DNA from: Clostridia bacterium
GTDB lineage: Bacteria > Bacillota > Clostridia > Oscillospirales > Acutalibacteraceae
Direction of reading: 5' to 3'
NCBI GenBank assembly: GCA_017379935.1
Contig: JAFNVC010000020.1
Span: forward strand, 32,572 to 96,571
DNA: 64,000 bases
Shown here: piece after piece, positions 1 through 8,110 of the stretch
Layout of the letters: the number at the start of each line of letters is the position of its first letter
Position numbering within the stretch: position 1 is the stretch's first letter
The notes under the pieces: model-generated
Seen by the model: the letters and a program-made list of their open reading frames with translations, nothing else
Told to the model about the DNA's origin: nothing
The model's database searches: none
Program-made: the position numbers and the translations under genes

Positions 1-1
1 G

Positions 2-304
2 AATCCGATGACAGAGGATGACAGACAGAGGATGATCGACATCATCGACGAGGAGTTCTCTGAGGTTAACGAAAAATTTGCTAAGTACAGACGTTGGGGT
101 ATGCTCAACAGACCCGAGGTTCTTGTGCTCAAGCCCAAGACATATTGGGATTACAGAGAGTCTCTCCGTGCAAGAGGCGTTGTTCTCAATCAGATCAAGC
201 CCGTAACTGTTATCAACAGCGAGGAGAGAAAGAACTTCTTCTTCTCACATGTTGAGACCGAGGAGTCCTCAACTCTTGACGAGTGGAAGGCATCACAGAA
301 ATAA
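2..304 (+). CDS. C-terminal fragment of an unidentified protein
   Basis: An open frame enters from the window edge and stops at 302-304, leaving about 100 residues. The fragment is hydrophilic and charged, with a central segment RRWGMLNRPEVLVLKPKTYW followed by a stretch ending in NQIKPVTVI, and an acidic C-terminus. There is no membrane segment or signal. The ATG at 8 has no ribosome binding site and is probably internal. I do not recognise the family and assign no function. The next gene starts 17 bases downstream on the same strand, so the two may be co-transcribed. Confidence 0.7.
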   Translation, partial: NPMTEDDRQRMIDIIDEEFSEVNEKFAKYRRWGMLNRPEVLVLKPKTYWDYRESLRARGVVLNQIKPVTVINSEERKNFFFSHVETEESSTLDEWKASQK

Positions 305-321
305 AAACAGGAGTGTTATCT

Positions 322-1914
322 TTGAAACGCATTTCTAAAAGAATTTTATCTGTTGTTCTCAGTATTATTCTTATTTTAGGTTCATTCTCCTTCGTTGTGC
401 ACACCGGTGCATCCGACGAGGGAGTCGGAACTGAAATTCCGCTTATTTACGTTGTGGGCACGGGCGGTCATCTTATCGCCGATAATCCTGACGGTACAAC
501 AAGAAAGATTTTCCCCATCAGTCTCCCTGAGAATTTCATTATGGATACTGTTAAGGAGAATATCGACGTTTTCGCGAAGGCTGTAATTACTCAGCAGTGG
601 GATGAATTCTGCGACACCGTTTACGGCATTATGTCTCCGCTTTATGCCGACCTTATGCTTGACGAAAACGGAAATCCCCTCGACAACAGCAGAGCTGATA
701 TTTCCAGCATCGACAGAATCAACCCGACCAAAATAAACGGCAGATACGGTACTGAACAGTTCAAATTTGCTTATGACTGGCGTGTTGATCCGTATGTTAC
801 TGCGGAAAAGCTTCACGAATATATCGAGGCTGTTCTCGCAGCCACAGGCGAAACTGAGGTTGCGCTTCTCGGCAGATGCCTCGGTGATTGTATCGCAGCC
901 GCTTATATGGAAAAATATGACGGCGAATATGTTGCTGATTATATTTCCTATGCAAGTGCTGTCAACGGTGCCGAGTTCGCTTCGAAGGCATTCAGCGGCG
1001 AGATTTATATTGACGCTGACGGCGTTGAGCGCTATGTCTATGACCTTGAGCTTTCAACGGACACTAACTTGAACGAGCTTATTCAGGCCTTTGTAACAGT
1101 TCTTAACGATACCTACGGTCTGGATTTCCTTGCCTGGTCAATCAACAATGTTTATCCCGACATTTATCTCAATATCGTTCCCCGCCTGCTTCGCGATACC
1201 TACGGCAACTTCCCCGCATATTGGGCTATGGTTTCTGACGAGGATTACGAAAAGGCAAAGGAAACCGTGTTCTACGGCGCAGATACTGATAAATATGCAG
1301 GCTTTATCAAGGTTATCGATAATTATCACTACAACGTTCAGTGCAAGCTTCCCGAGCTCTGGAAGGGCTTTGAGGCAAAGGGCATCCATATGACGAATGT
1401 AACCAAATACGGTTACCAGACATTACCCGTTGTAAAAAACGCAGACTCTCTCGGTGAGGATTACTGCACAGTGGAGAATGCCTCCCTCGGAGCAACAGCA
1501 GCTACGCTTAATACCGTTCTTTCGGACGAATATATCGCTGATGCTGTCGCAAACGGTACGGACAGATACCTTTCCCCCGACAAGCAGATTGATGCTTCAA
1601 CCTGCGTATTGCCCAACACAACCTGGTTCGTGAAGAATCTTGACCATAAGACCTTCCCCGAGTCACTTAATATTCTTTTCAATAAGATTATCAATGTTGA
1701 GAATTACAATGTCTTTATGGATGAGGATTATCCGCAGTATCTCGTTTATAACGACGAGGACGGCTCCGTTACACCGATGGTACCTGACAATATGAATACG
1801 ACGGATCGCTACAATACGGATTTCTTCGCTTCCTTGAAGAAGATAATTGAGTTCCTCTTTAATCTTATCAAGGATGCGGTAATGAGCAAAATCAATCCTG
1901 CTCCCGTCGAATAA
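322..1914 (+). CDS. Exported lipase/acyltransferase-like alpha/beta hydrolase with a G-R-C-L-G nucleophile elbow
   Basis: A 530-residue protein. I choose the TTG at 322: AGGAG lies at 309-313, and this start puts a typical signal peptide (basic KRISKR, then a hydrophobic stretch) at the N-terminus, whereas the ATG at 283 lies inside the upstream gene. The body resembles the LCAT/PGAP1-like hydrolases. The strand-turn-helix nucleophile elbow reads ALLGRCLGD, placing Cys186 where lipases usually carry serine; dienelactone hydrolases are a known family with such a cysteine. The last 30 residues form an amphipathic hydrophobic helix (ASLKKIIEFLFNLIKDAVM) that may hold the protein on the membrane. 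Substrate unknown. A hairpin terminator follows. Confidence 0.7.
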   Translation: MKRISKRILSVVLSIILILGSFSFVVHTGASDEGVGTEIPLIYVVGTGGHLIADNPDGTTRKIFPISLPENFIMDTVKENIDVFAKAVITQQWDEFCDTVYGIMSPLYADLMLDENGNPLDNSRADISSIDRINPTKINGRYGTEQFKFAYDWRVDPYVTAEKLHEYIEAVLAATGETEVALLGRCLGDCIAAAYMEKYDGEYVADYISYASAVNGAEFASKAFSGEIYIDADGVERYVYDLELSTDTNLNELIQAFVTVLNDTYGLDFLAWSINNVYPDIYLNIVPRLLRDTYGNFPAYWAMVSDEDYEKAKETVFYGADTDKYAGFIKVIDNYHYNVQCKLPELWKGFEAKGIHMTNVTKYGYQTLPVVKNADSLGEDYCTVENASLGATAATLNTVLSDEYIADAVANGTDRYLSPDKQIDASTCVLPNTTWFVKNLDHKTFPESLNILFNKIINVENYNVFMDEDYPQYLVYNDEDGSVTPMVPDNMNTTDRYNTDFFASLKKIIEFLFNLIKDAVMSKINPAPVE

Positions 1915-1930
1915 ACAGAACAAAAATTAA

Positions 1931-1956
1931 TGAGCTGACACCGCAGTGTCAGCTCA
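1931..1956. terminator. Bidirectional hairpin terminator
   Basis: Perfect 11-bp stem TGAGCTGACAC with a CGCA loop, between two convergent genes. T-rich sequence follows on both strands, strongest on the minus side. Confidence 0.8.
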
Positions 1957-1962
1957 TTTCGC

Positions 1963-3555
1963 TTATTTATTGCTGTATGTACGCTTGATTTTCTTTGTTG
2001 TTGTTTTCGGAAATTCCTTGTCAGTAAATTTAACCTTTGCGATACGCTTGAAAACAGGAAGCTTCTGATTGATTTCGCTGACCTTACTGTTGATGATCTT
2101 CTCAACTCCGTCAATCTCTGTGTCGGGATAAATCTCAGCGACAATACGGTCATCCTGACCGTAAACGAGGACCTCTTTAATCTCGTCGGCATTATTCATA
2201 AGGATTGACTCAAGCTCCTCGGGAACAACGTTCTTACCATTTGAGAGAATGATAAGATTCTTCTTTCTGCCTTCGATGTAGAGAAGTCCGTCTTCGTCAA
2301 TACTGCCGAGGTCGCCTGTTCTGAACCATTCGCCGTCAAATGCAGCCTGTGTTGCAGACTCGTTCTTGTAGTAGCCCATAAAGACTGTCGGGCCCTTGAC
2401 CTGAACCTCACCGTCAACAACCCTTGCTTCAAGCTCGGGGTGAATTGCACCTACGCTCTTGGGAGCGAAGTGCTCGTTTCTTGTTGTTGAAACGATGGGT
2501 GAGCACTCTGTGATACCGTAGCCGTTGATGACCGTAATACCGATATCTCTGAAGCCCTTGATGTACTTCTCATCAATTGCCGAGCCGCCCGTGATGAGCA
2601 TCTCGAGGTTGCCGCCGAATGCGTCAAACACCTGCTTGAATGCCTTACGGCGGATATCAATACCAACCTTGAGGAGAGCGTTGCTGACCTTTATCATAGT
2701 CTTGAAGAGCTTCTCCTTACCGCCTGCGCGGACGTTGCTCCAGATTTTGTTGTAGATAACAATAAGAAGCATAGGAACAACCGAAATATGCTTCGGCTGA
2801 GAATACTTGATATCGTCAAATGCACGCTTGAGGCTGGTGTTGATGAACACGGGCCAGCCGCGGAGCATCTGGCAAAGCACGCAAGCCATAAAGCCGAATG
2901 TATGGTAAAGAGGAAGAAGCGAAACAGTTCCTTCGGGAACGTAGAGGTTCTTCGAGCTGATTACAGCATCCTTTGCAAGACCCTTGTGGTTAAGCATAAC
3001 GCCCTTCGGGTCGGATGTTGTGCCCGATGTAAACACGATAGCACACATACGCTCAATGTCGATAACTGTATCTCTGAGGCTTGTGTCACCGTTAGCGATA
3101 AGCTCCTTACCCTTCGCGATAAGCTCTGCATAGCTCTTGAAATTGATACTCTCAATTCCGCAGAACTCTGCGATATCGGAATATGTATCAGAATAAAGGA
3201 AGAGCTGTGTATCGCTCTGTGTAAGCTGGAACTTAACATCCTTTGCGACGTTTTCTTTATCAATCGGGACAATTACATTGCCGCCGTTGACAACTGCAAA
3301 GTAGGAAACAATCCACTCGTAGCTGTTTTCACCCATAAGGGCAATGTGTGCATCCTTATAGCCGAGGCTGAGAAGATATGTTCCGAGAGCCTCAACATCA
3401 GCCGCAAACTCCTTGAAAGACCTGACAATTTCGGTATTCTTTTCTCTGTACCAGAAAGCCTTTTTATCACCAAATTCTTTCGCACAGAATTCAACAAGCT
3501 CCTTAAGGTCCTTCGGTTCAGCAACTTCATAATACGGATATTTTTTATTCGCCAT
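1963..3555 (-). CDS. Long-chain acyl-CoA synthetase-like AMP-forming ligase
   Basis: A 530-residue member of the ANL superfamily, which activates a carboxylic acid with ATP to an acyl-adenylate and usually transfers it to CoA or a carrier protein. Visible motifs are the phosphate-binding loop FTSGTTSDPKGVMLNH, the adenine motif NGYGITE, the hinge WFRTGDLGSIDEDG, and GRKKNLIILSNGKNV in the mobile C-terminal domain. No signal peptide, so cytoplasmic. The ATG at 3555 has GGAGG at 3561-3565; a longer frame to 3585 lacks a site. It is transcribed alone from a recognisable promoter and shares a terminator with the convergent lipase-like gene. The fatty-acid substrate is inferred from overall FadD likeness only. 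Confidence 0.85.
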   Translation of the reverse strand: MANKKYPYYEVAEPKDLKELVEFCAKEFGDKKAFWYREKNTEIVRSFKEFAADVEALGTYLLSLGYKDAHIALMGENSYEWIVSYFAVVNGGNVIVPIDKENVAKDVKFQLTQSDTQLFLYSDTYSDIAEFCGIESINFKSYAELIAKGKELIANGDTSLRDTVIDIERMCAIVFTSGTTSDPKGVMLNHKGLAKDAVISSKNLYVPEGTVSLLPLYHTFGFMACVLCQMLRGWPVFINTSLKRAFDDIKYSQPKHISVVPMLLIVIYNKIWSNVRAGGKEKLFKTMIKVSNALLKVGIDIRRKAFKQVFDAFGGNLEMLITGGSAIDEKYIKGFRDIGITVINGYGITECSPIVSTTRNEHFAPKSVGAIHPELEARVVDGEVQVKGPTVFMGYYKNESATQAAFDGEWFRTGDLGSIDEDGLLYIEGRKKNLIILSNGKNVVPEELESILMNNADEIKEVLVYGQDDRIVAEIYPDTEIDGVEKIINSKVSEINQKLPVFKRIAKVKFTDKEFPKTTTKKIKRTYSNK

Positions 3556-3610
3556 AAAAACCTCCAAAACAACACTTCTGAGCATAATGTCTCATTAAAC
3601 AATCGAATTG

Positions 3611-3639
3611 ATTTTATCACATCGTTGTTGATTTTTCAA
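3611..3639 (-). promoter_or_regulatory. Sigma-A-type promoter of the acyl-CoA ligase
   Basis: On the minus strand TTGAAA (3639-3634), a 17-base spacer, then TAAAAT (3616-3611), about 56 bases before the start codon. Confidence 0.6.
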
Positions 3640-3679
3640 CTTTATTGTACAAAAAGAATATATATTTTATATAATCCAC

Positions 3680-3709
3680 AAAAAAGCAGCACCTGAGTGC
3701 TGCTTTTTT
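3680..3709 (-). terminator. Rho-independent terminator of the epimerase/DapA-family operon
   Basis: Stem AAAAAAGCAGCAC / GTGCTGCTTTTTT with a four-base loop, directly after the minus-strand stop at 3713, with a T run on exit. Confidence 0.85.
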
Positions 3710-3712
3710 CAT

Positions 3713-4642
3713 TTATTTGGATATAAGTTCTCTGATATCGTCCTCTGCTGTCATCAGATCGTCGATAATCATACGCTGATACTTCGTGAACTTCTTATGG
3801 TCGCAGGAGCGTGACCACAGACTCATCGGTACACCGACCTTATTCATATGATACTTTGCGGTCTGCGGATAAGCGAGTGCCTCAAGAAAAGAAGCAAGGC
3901 AAAGGAAATTCTGTACTGACTGTGCCTTTTTCTCATCCTTATCGAAATTATCGCAGAGCCATGCGTAAAGGTCGGGGTGGAAGTTTGCCATAATGCCCGA
4001 GAAGCCTGCACCGCCGTTTTTAAGGGTGTAGAGAAGCGTCTGTGAGTTCGCATTATAAAGCTTGATTGTTGTGCCCTTGATCTGCTCAAGTCTTCTGTCA
4101 AGCTCGTCAGGGTCACAGCAGGTATCCTTGATGAAGGTAAATCTGCCCGTCGAGATACACCAATCAAGAATTTTCTCCGTGAGAAGTCGCTTGTAGGGAT
4201 AGGGACATTCGTAGATACCGATTGCGATATCCTCGGGAAGCCGTGCAAGAAGCTTTTCAGCATTGGCAATCCACACGTCATCACCGTCGTTCTGGAGGTC
4301 AAGGCGGTTACTTACCCATACGATAGCGTCAACTCCCGTCTCTGCGATGGCCGTAAGCTCGCGCACCTGAGCATCCATATCGTCGGAATTGTGTCCCGAA
4401 GCAACAACAGAAACATCCTTACCGCTCGCCTTTACTGTTTCAACAACAGTTTTTGCGATTTTAACCTTTTCCTCGAGTGAGAGATAAACCATCTCGCTCG
4501 ACTGGCAGACTGCAAAAATACCCGTACAGCCCTGCTCGATATACCAGTTTGTAATATTCTTAACTGCCTCGTAATCAACGGTGTTGTCATCGTGATACGG
4601 TGTTATCATCGTCGGAAATGTACCGAAATTAATATCCTTCAT
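3713..4642 (-). CDS. Dihydrodipicolinate synthase/N-acetylneuraminate lyase family protein
   Basis: A 309-residue TIM-barrel aldolase of the DapA/NanA family, which forms a Schiff base between a lysine and a 2-oxo acid. The Schiff-base lysine is in FTFIKDTCCD and the family tyrosine in GIYECPYPYKR. The usual GTTGE segment reads CQSSEMVYLS, so it is unlikely to be the housekeeping DapA; a sugar-acid lyase or aldolase is more plausible. Start ATG 4642 follows AAAGGGG at 4651-4657, which overlaps the end of the upstream epimerase gene (gap 13 bases), so the two form an operon. The pairing with a uronate-type epimerase hints at sugar-acid metabolism, which is inference. Confidence 0.8.
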   Translation of the reverse strand: MKDINFGTFPTMITPYHDDNTVDYEAVKNITNWYIEQGCTGIFAVCQSSEMVYLSLEEKVKIAKTVVETVKASGKDVSVVASGHNSDDMDAQVRELTAIAETGVDAIVWVSNRLDLQNDGDDVWIANAEKLLARLPEDIAIGIYECPYPYKRLLTEKILDWCISTGRFTFIKDTCCDPDELDRRLEQIKGTTIKLYNANSQTLLYTLKNGGAGFSGIMANFHPDLYAWLCDNFDKDEKKAQSVQNFLCLASFLEALAYPQTAKYHMNKVGVPMSLWSRSCDHKKFTKYQRMIIDDLMTAEDDIRELISK

Positions 4643-4655
4643 TTTTAATACCCCT

Positions 4656-5660
4656 TTAAATCTTGTAGTAGTCTTTATACCATTCAACAAAGCGCGCAAG
4701 TCCCTCTTCGATAGGTGTAGACGGCTTGAAGCCGAATTTTTCTATAAGAGGCGTGACATCCGCATAGGTCTGATAAACATCACCCGGCTGCATCGGGAGG
4801 AATTCCTTTTCAGCCTTTCTGCCGAGCGCATTCTCAAGCGTCTCGATGAAATACATCAGCTTTTCGGGAGAGTTGTTGCCGATATTGTAAACTGTTGCCC
4901 TGTCGCCGTTTTCATCCGCTTCGGGCGGATTGCAGAGCATATTTTCAATGCCCCTGACGATGTCGTCAACATAGGTGAAATCGCGGTACATATCGCCGTT
5001 ATTGAAGATCCTGATTGTTTCGCCCTTCATAATCTTATTCGTGAAGCCGAAATACGCCATATCAGGTCTGCCGAACGGACCGTAAACCGTGAAGAAGCGA
5101 AGTCCCGTCGAGGGAATTCCGTAGAGGTGGCTGTAGGTATAAGCCATAAGCTCGTTCGACTTCTTTGTCGCCGCGTAGAGTGAAATCGGCTTACTGACAT
5201 CGTCATCAGTTGAGAACGGAGTTTTCTGCTGATTGCCGTAAACCGAGCTTGAAGAAGCATAGAGAAGATGCTCAACAGGATTGTGACGGCACGCTTCAAG
5301 AATATTAAAAAATCCGATAACATTCGATTCGATATAAGCCTGCGGATTGTCGATAGAATATCTGACGCCTGCCTGCGCCGCAAGGTTGACAACAATATCA
5401 AACTTATTCTCTTCGAAAAGAGTGTCAATCGCCTGCTTGTCAGCAAGGTTGCCCTTTATAAAAGTGAAATTTTCAAATTTTCCGAGAATCTCAAGGCGCG
5501 CATACTTGAGGTTGACATCGTAATAGTCGTTGATGTTATCAAATCCGACAACCGTTACGCCCTGCTCAAGGAGCTTTTTGCTCAGGTGGAAGCCGATAAA
5601 GCCTGCCGCACCCGTGACGAGAATTTTTTTAGAAATATCAAGAGCCTTAAAAGAAGCCAT
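4656..5660 (-). CDS. NAD-dependent nucleotide-sugar epimerase, probably UDP-glucuronate 4-epimerase
   Basis: A 334-residue extended short-chain dehydrogenase/reductase. The N-terminal Rossmann motif is GAAGFIGFHL, the catalytic pair is in YAATKKSNE, and FDNINDYYDVNLKYARL is typical of the CapI/LspL UDP-glucuronate 4-epimerases rather than GalE. These enzymes make UDP-galacturonate for capsule or wall polysaccharides. Start ATG 5660 is preceded by a G-rich site (5668-5672); the longer frame to 5711 has no support. First gene of a two-gene operon with the DapA-family gene. No clear promoter seen between 5661 and 5712. Confidence 0.85.
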   Translation of the reverse strand: MASFKALDISKKILVTGAAGFIGFHLSKKLLEQGVTVVGFDNINDYYDVNLKYARLEILGKFENFTFIKGNLADKQAIDTLFEENKFDIVVNLAAQAGVRYSIDNPQAYIESNVIGFFNILEACRHNPVEHLLYASSSSVYGNQQKTPFSTDDDVSKPISLYAATKKSNELMAYTYSHLYGIPSTGLRFFTVYGPFGRPDMAYFGFTNKIMKGETIRIFNNGDMYRDFTYVDDIVRGIENMLCNPPEADENGDRATVYNIGNNSPEKLMYFIETLENALGRKAEKEFLPMQPGDVYQTYADVTPLIEKFGFKPSTPIEEGLARFVEWYKDYYKI

Positions 5661-5712
5661 TATAATTCCCCCAATCCTGTTTATTATATTACACACAAAG
5701 CCGAAAATCAAG

Positions 5713-5740
5713 AAAACCTGCAGAAAATTCTGCAGGTTTT
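5713..5740 (-). terminator. Hairpin terminator after the cation antiporter
   Basis: 12-bp perfect stem AAAACCTGCAGA / TCTGCAGGTTTT with a four-base loop and T-rich exit on the minus strand, five bases after the stop at 5745. Confidence 0.8.
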
Positions 5741-5744
5741 GCTT

Positions 5745-6773
5745 TTAAACATTGAACAGTGAAAGATACCAGTCAAGCTTCGAGCTGACGATAACAAGAT
5801 AAGCCGCATATATCAACAGCAGTAATATACCCTGCCAGCGGAAGAATTTTTTGCCGATTACCGTCGGCACAAGTGCGATTACCGAAACGAGCGCACAGAC
5901 GGGGAAATCGAGGAAAATATTCTGAACCGAAACGGGAAGCGTTCCGCCGTAAATCAATGAGCATATCGGAAGAATAAGCACCGTGTCAATGATATTCGCT
6001 CCGATAACGTTGCCGACAGACATCGACGGCTGCTTTTTGATAATAGCTGAAATTGCCGTTACAAGCTCGGGTAATGATGTGCCGACAGCAACCATCGTAA
6101 CACCGATAATACCCTCGGAAACGCCCCAGCTTCTTGCGATATCCGAACCGTAGTTTACAAGGAATCTTGAACCGAAAACGATGCAGAGCGCACCGGCAAT
6201 AATTTCAAGAACGTTTCTGATAACCGTCTTTTTATCGACCTGCGGAGGATCGTCATCATCAAGCGAATCGCTCTTTGCGCTTCTGATATTTTCAAGGATA
6301 AACGAAACAAAAATCACAAGCAGGATAATCGATCCCCTTGTTGAAAGCGCACCCGTTCTTGTCATCACCATAAGCGCCACGAGAGCAAGTCCGAGGTGAA
6401 CCGCCTTCGGCGTGAACTTTCTGCGTTCAATCTCCGTCGGCATAAAGACGAGGCTTAACGCCATAATCATCGCTGTATTACAAATAACGGAGCCGACGCC
6501 GTTACCGATAGCAAGACTAACCTTTTCTTCCGCCTGAAAGATATAGTCACCGACACCCGACATCAGAATCTCGTGACCTTCAACTGCCGCGATTGATGAG
6601 ACGAAAATTTCAGGCAGGGTTGTTGCTACACTGACGATCGTAGCACCGACGATAAACTTCGGTATTCCGGTTACCTCGGCAATCCACGCCGCACCGTCAA
6701 CAAACCAGTCGCCGCCCTTGACGATAAGAATTATTCCCACAGCAAAAAGCGCGTACATTATTACAGTTTCCAT
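5745..6773 (-). CDS. Calcium/sodium:cation antiporter (CaCA family, YrbG-like)
   Basis: A 342-residue integral membrane protein built from two homologous halves of about five helices. The duplicated alpha repeats are visible as GATIVSVATTLPEIFVSS in the first half and GVTMVAVGTSLPELVTA in the second; their acidic residues bind Ca2+/Na+ in the family. An acidic cytoplasmic loop (SDSLDDDDPP) joins the halves. Start ATG 6773 has AGGAGA at 6786-6781. Role inferred: Ca2+ extrusion in exchange for Na+ or K+; the ion is not set by sequence alone. Divergent from the iron-ADH-like gene; no clear promoter in the 77-base gap. Confidence 0.85.
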   Translation of the reverse strand: METVIMYALFAVGIILIVKGGDWFVDGAAWIAEVTGIPKFIVGATIVSVATTLPEIFVSSIAAVEGHEILMSGVGDYIFQAEEKVSLAIGNGVGSVICNTAMIMALSLVFMPTEIERRKFTPKAVHLGLALVALMVMTRTGALSTRGSIILLVIFVSFILENIRSAKSDSLDDDDPPQVDKKTVIRNVLEIIAGALCIVFGSRFLVNYGSDIARSWGVSEGIIGVTMVAVGTSLPELVTAISAIIKKQPSMSVGNVIGANIIDTVLILPICSLIYGGTLPVSVQNIFLDFPVCALVSVIALVPTVIGKKFFRWQGILLLLIYAAYLVIVSSKLDWYLSLFNV

Positions 6774-6850
6774 AAAAGCATCTCCTAAAAGTACAAGCAA
6801 GGGTATATCTTCCACTTCTGATGAAATAATAACGTAAAGGAGTGTTGGAT

Positions 6851-7870
6851 ATGCCTGAAATTTACCTTCCCGGAAAAATCATTTTCGGGAAAGATAATAT
6901 AAATAAATTCCGACCTGAAAGCTGCGAAAGCGCAATAATAATCTGCGATAACGACATCTTTTGTGATCGGGGTTTTCTTAATAGCCTTCAACAACAAAGT
7001 ACGATGATAATATCACACGTACGTACGGTTGTCAACAGCAATATTCACGAGCTTTATCTGCAGGCATCCGAAAAATTCTTCGAGTGCGATGCGGAGCTGA
7101 TTATCGCAGCCGGAGGCTCGGCGGCAATAGATTGCGGTATGCTACTTTCGCACGAGGGAAAAACTCGCTTCACCGCCATCCCCTGCTGTTCCGCAAGCTC
7201 GATGACCGATTTTGAAAGAGGCTGCTACGAAGCCTACCGCCATTCGCCCGACACCGTTATTCTCGACAGCTCGCTTTTCGGCTGTATGCCGTCGGGTATG
7301 GTAGCCTTCGACGGACTCGCCTGCCTTGCCTACGCCGTTGATGCGCTTAAAAATGCAGACAACGTCATTATACGGGATTTTGCGGTATCGGGTGCTGTAG
7401 AAATCCTTAAGAATATAATCCCCGCCTGCCGCGGAAATATCGATGCACTGGAGAGGCTGATGTATGCGATGTATTTTTCTGTTGCCGCTCACCGCAACAT
7501 CACAGACCTTGAGAGCTCGCTTCTGAGTAAGACGAGCAGATTTTTTGCAGACTTCGGCTATCCGAGAGCCTCCGTCTGTGCGCTGATTGTTCCGGGCATT
7601 ATGGAGGATGAGCTGCCATTTATCAAAAGCGGTCTTTATGAGATCGCTCTGAAAGCAGGTATCGCACATGCTGACGATTATCCCGACTTTGCGACAGATA
7701 AGCTGATTGAGCACGTAAGGAAAATTCAGGCGGCGCTCAATGTCCCGCGTGCCGTTTCAGGCTTCGGTCTTAACGAAAACGAATACCGTAATAAAAAGAG
7801 CAGCTCGACCGTTCCCGACGATTTCCTTGACCTTTGTTATTACGGTGGTTTTAAGTTTATGAAATTGTAA
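6851..7870 (+). CDS. Degenerate iron-dependent alcohol dehydrogenase-fold protein
   Basis: A 339-residue protein with the fold pattern of iron-ADH/glycerol-1-phosphate dehydrogenases. The nucleotide-binding glycine-rich turn appears as AAGGSAAIDCG and the following segment as IPCCSASSMTDFE. The metal-binding region, usually an Asp followed four residues later by His, reads FDGLACLAYAVD: Asp154 is kept but His is Cys, and the later HxxxH helix reads ASVCALIVPG without histidines. It may therefore not bind the usual metal. Start ATG 6851 has AAAGGAG at 6836-6842; the GTG at 6842 is in frame but overlaps that site. Function unknown. Confidence 0.65.
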   Translation: MPEIYLPGKIIFGKDNINKFRPESCESAIIICDNDIFCDRGFLNSLQQQSTMIISHVRTVVNSNIHELYLQASEKFFECDAELIIAAGGSAAIDCGMLLSHEGKTRFTAIPCCSASSMTDFERGCYEAYRHSPDTVILDSSLFGCMPSGMVAFDGLACLAYAVDALKNADNVIIRDFAVSGAVEILKNIIPACRGNIDALERLMYAMYFSVAAHRNITDLESSLLSKTSRFFADFGYPRASVCALIVPGIMEDELPFIKSGLYEIALKAGIAHADDYPDFATDKLIEHVRKIQAALNVPRAVSGFGLNENEYRNKKSSSTVPDDFLDLCYYGGFKFMKL

Positions 7871-7889
7871 AAAGTTTGATAAATTGGGG

Positions 7890-8096
7890 TTTGTAGAGGT
7901 CTTTCAATTTAGAAGCAAATTGGATTAAGAGTAAGCTCCACTTGTCAGGGGAGCTGGCTTGCCGTAGGCAAGACTGAGGGGTAGTCAAGGCTTTTGCTAT
8001 CTCTCCCTCCGTCTTTTGCTTCGCAAAATCCACCTCCCTCATCAGATGGAGGTTTCTGTCGTTCCAGCATTCATCATAATTAAACATCCCTACAAA
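7890..8096. repeat. Small palindromic repeat element, copy 1
   Basis: This fills most of the 240-base gap between the iron-ADH-like gene and deoB. Ends are TTTGTAG (7890-7896) and CTACAAA (8090-8096) in inverted orientation, with an imperfect inner inverted repeat (about 7935-7955 against 8030-8053). A core around 8003-8039, containing the hairpin TTTTGCTTCGCAAAA, is nearly identical to 10292-10328 in copy 2. No ORF. It looks like a miniature, non-autonomous element; how it moves is unknown. Confidence 0.6.
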
Positions 8097-8110
8097 TTAT
8101 AATTTACCGT

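Noticed and set aside
1-304. Complete small gene starting at ATG 8
   Set aside because: No ribosome binding site can be seen and the frame is open to the window edge, so it is more likely the end of a longer gene.
2788-3696. 302-codon open frame antisense to the acyl-CoA ligase
   Set aside because: It is a shadow of the ligase gene; no ribosome binding site, no recognisable domain, unusual Cys/Leu-rich composition.
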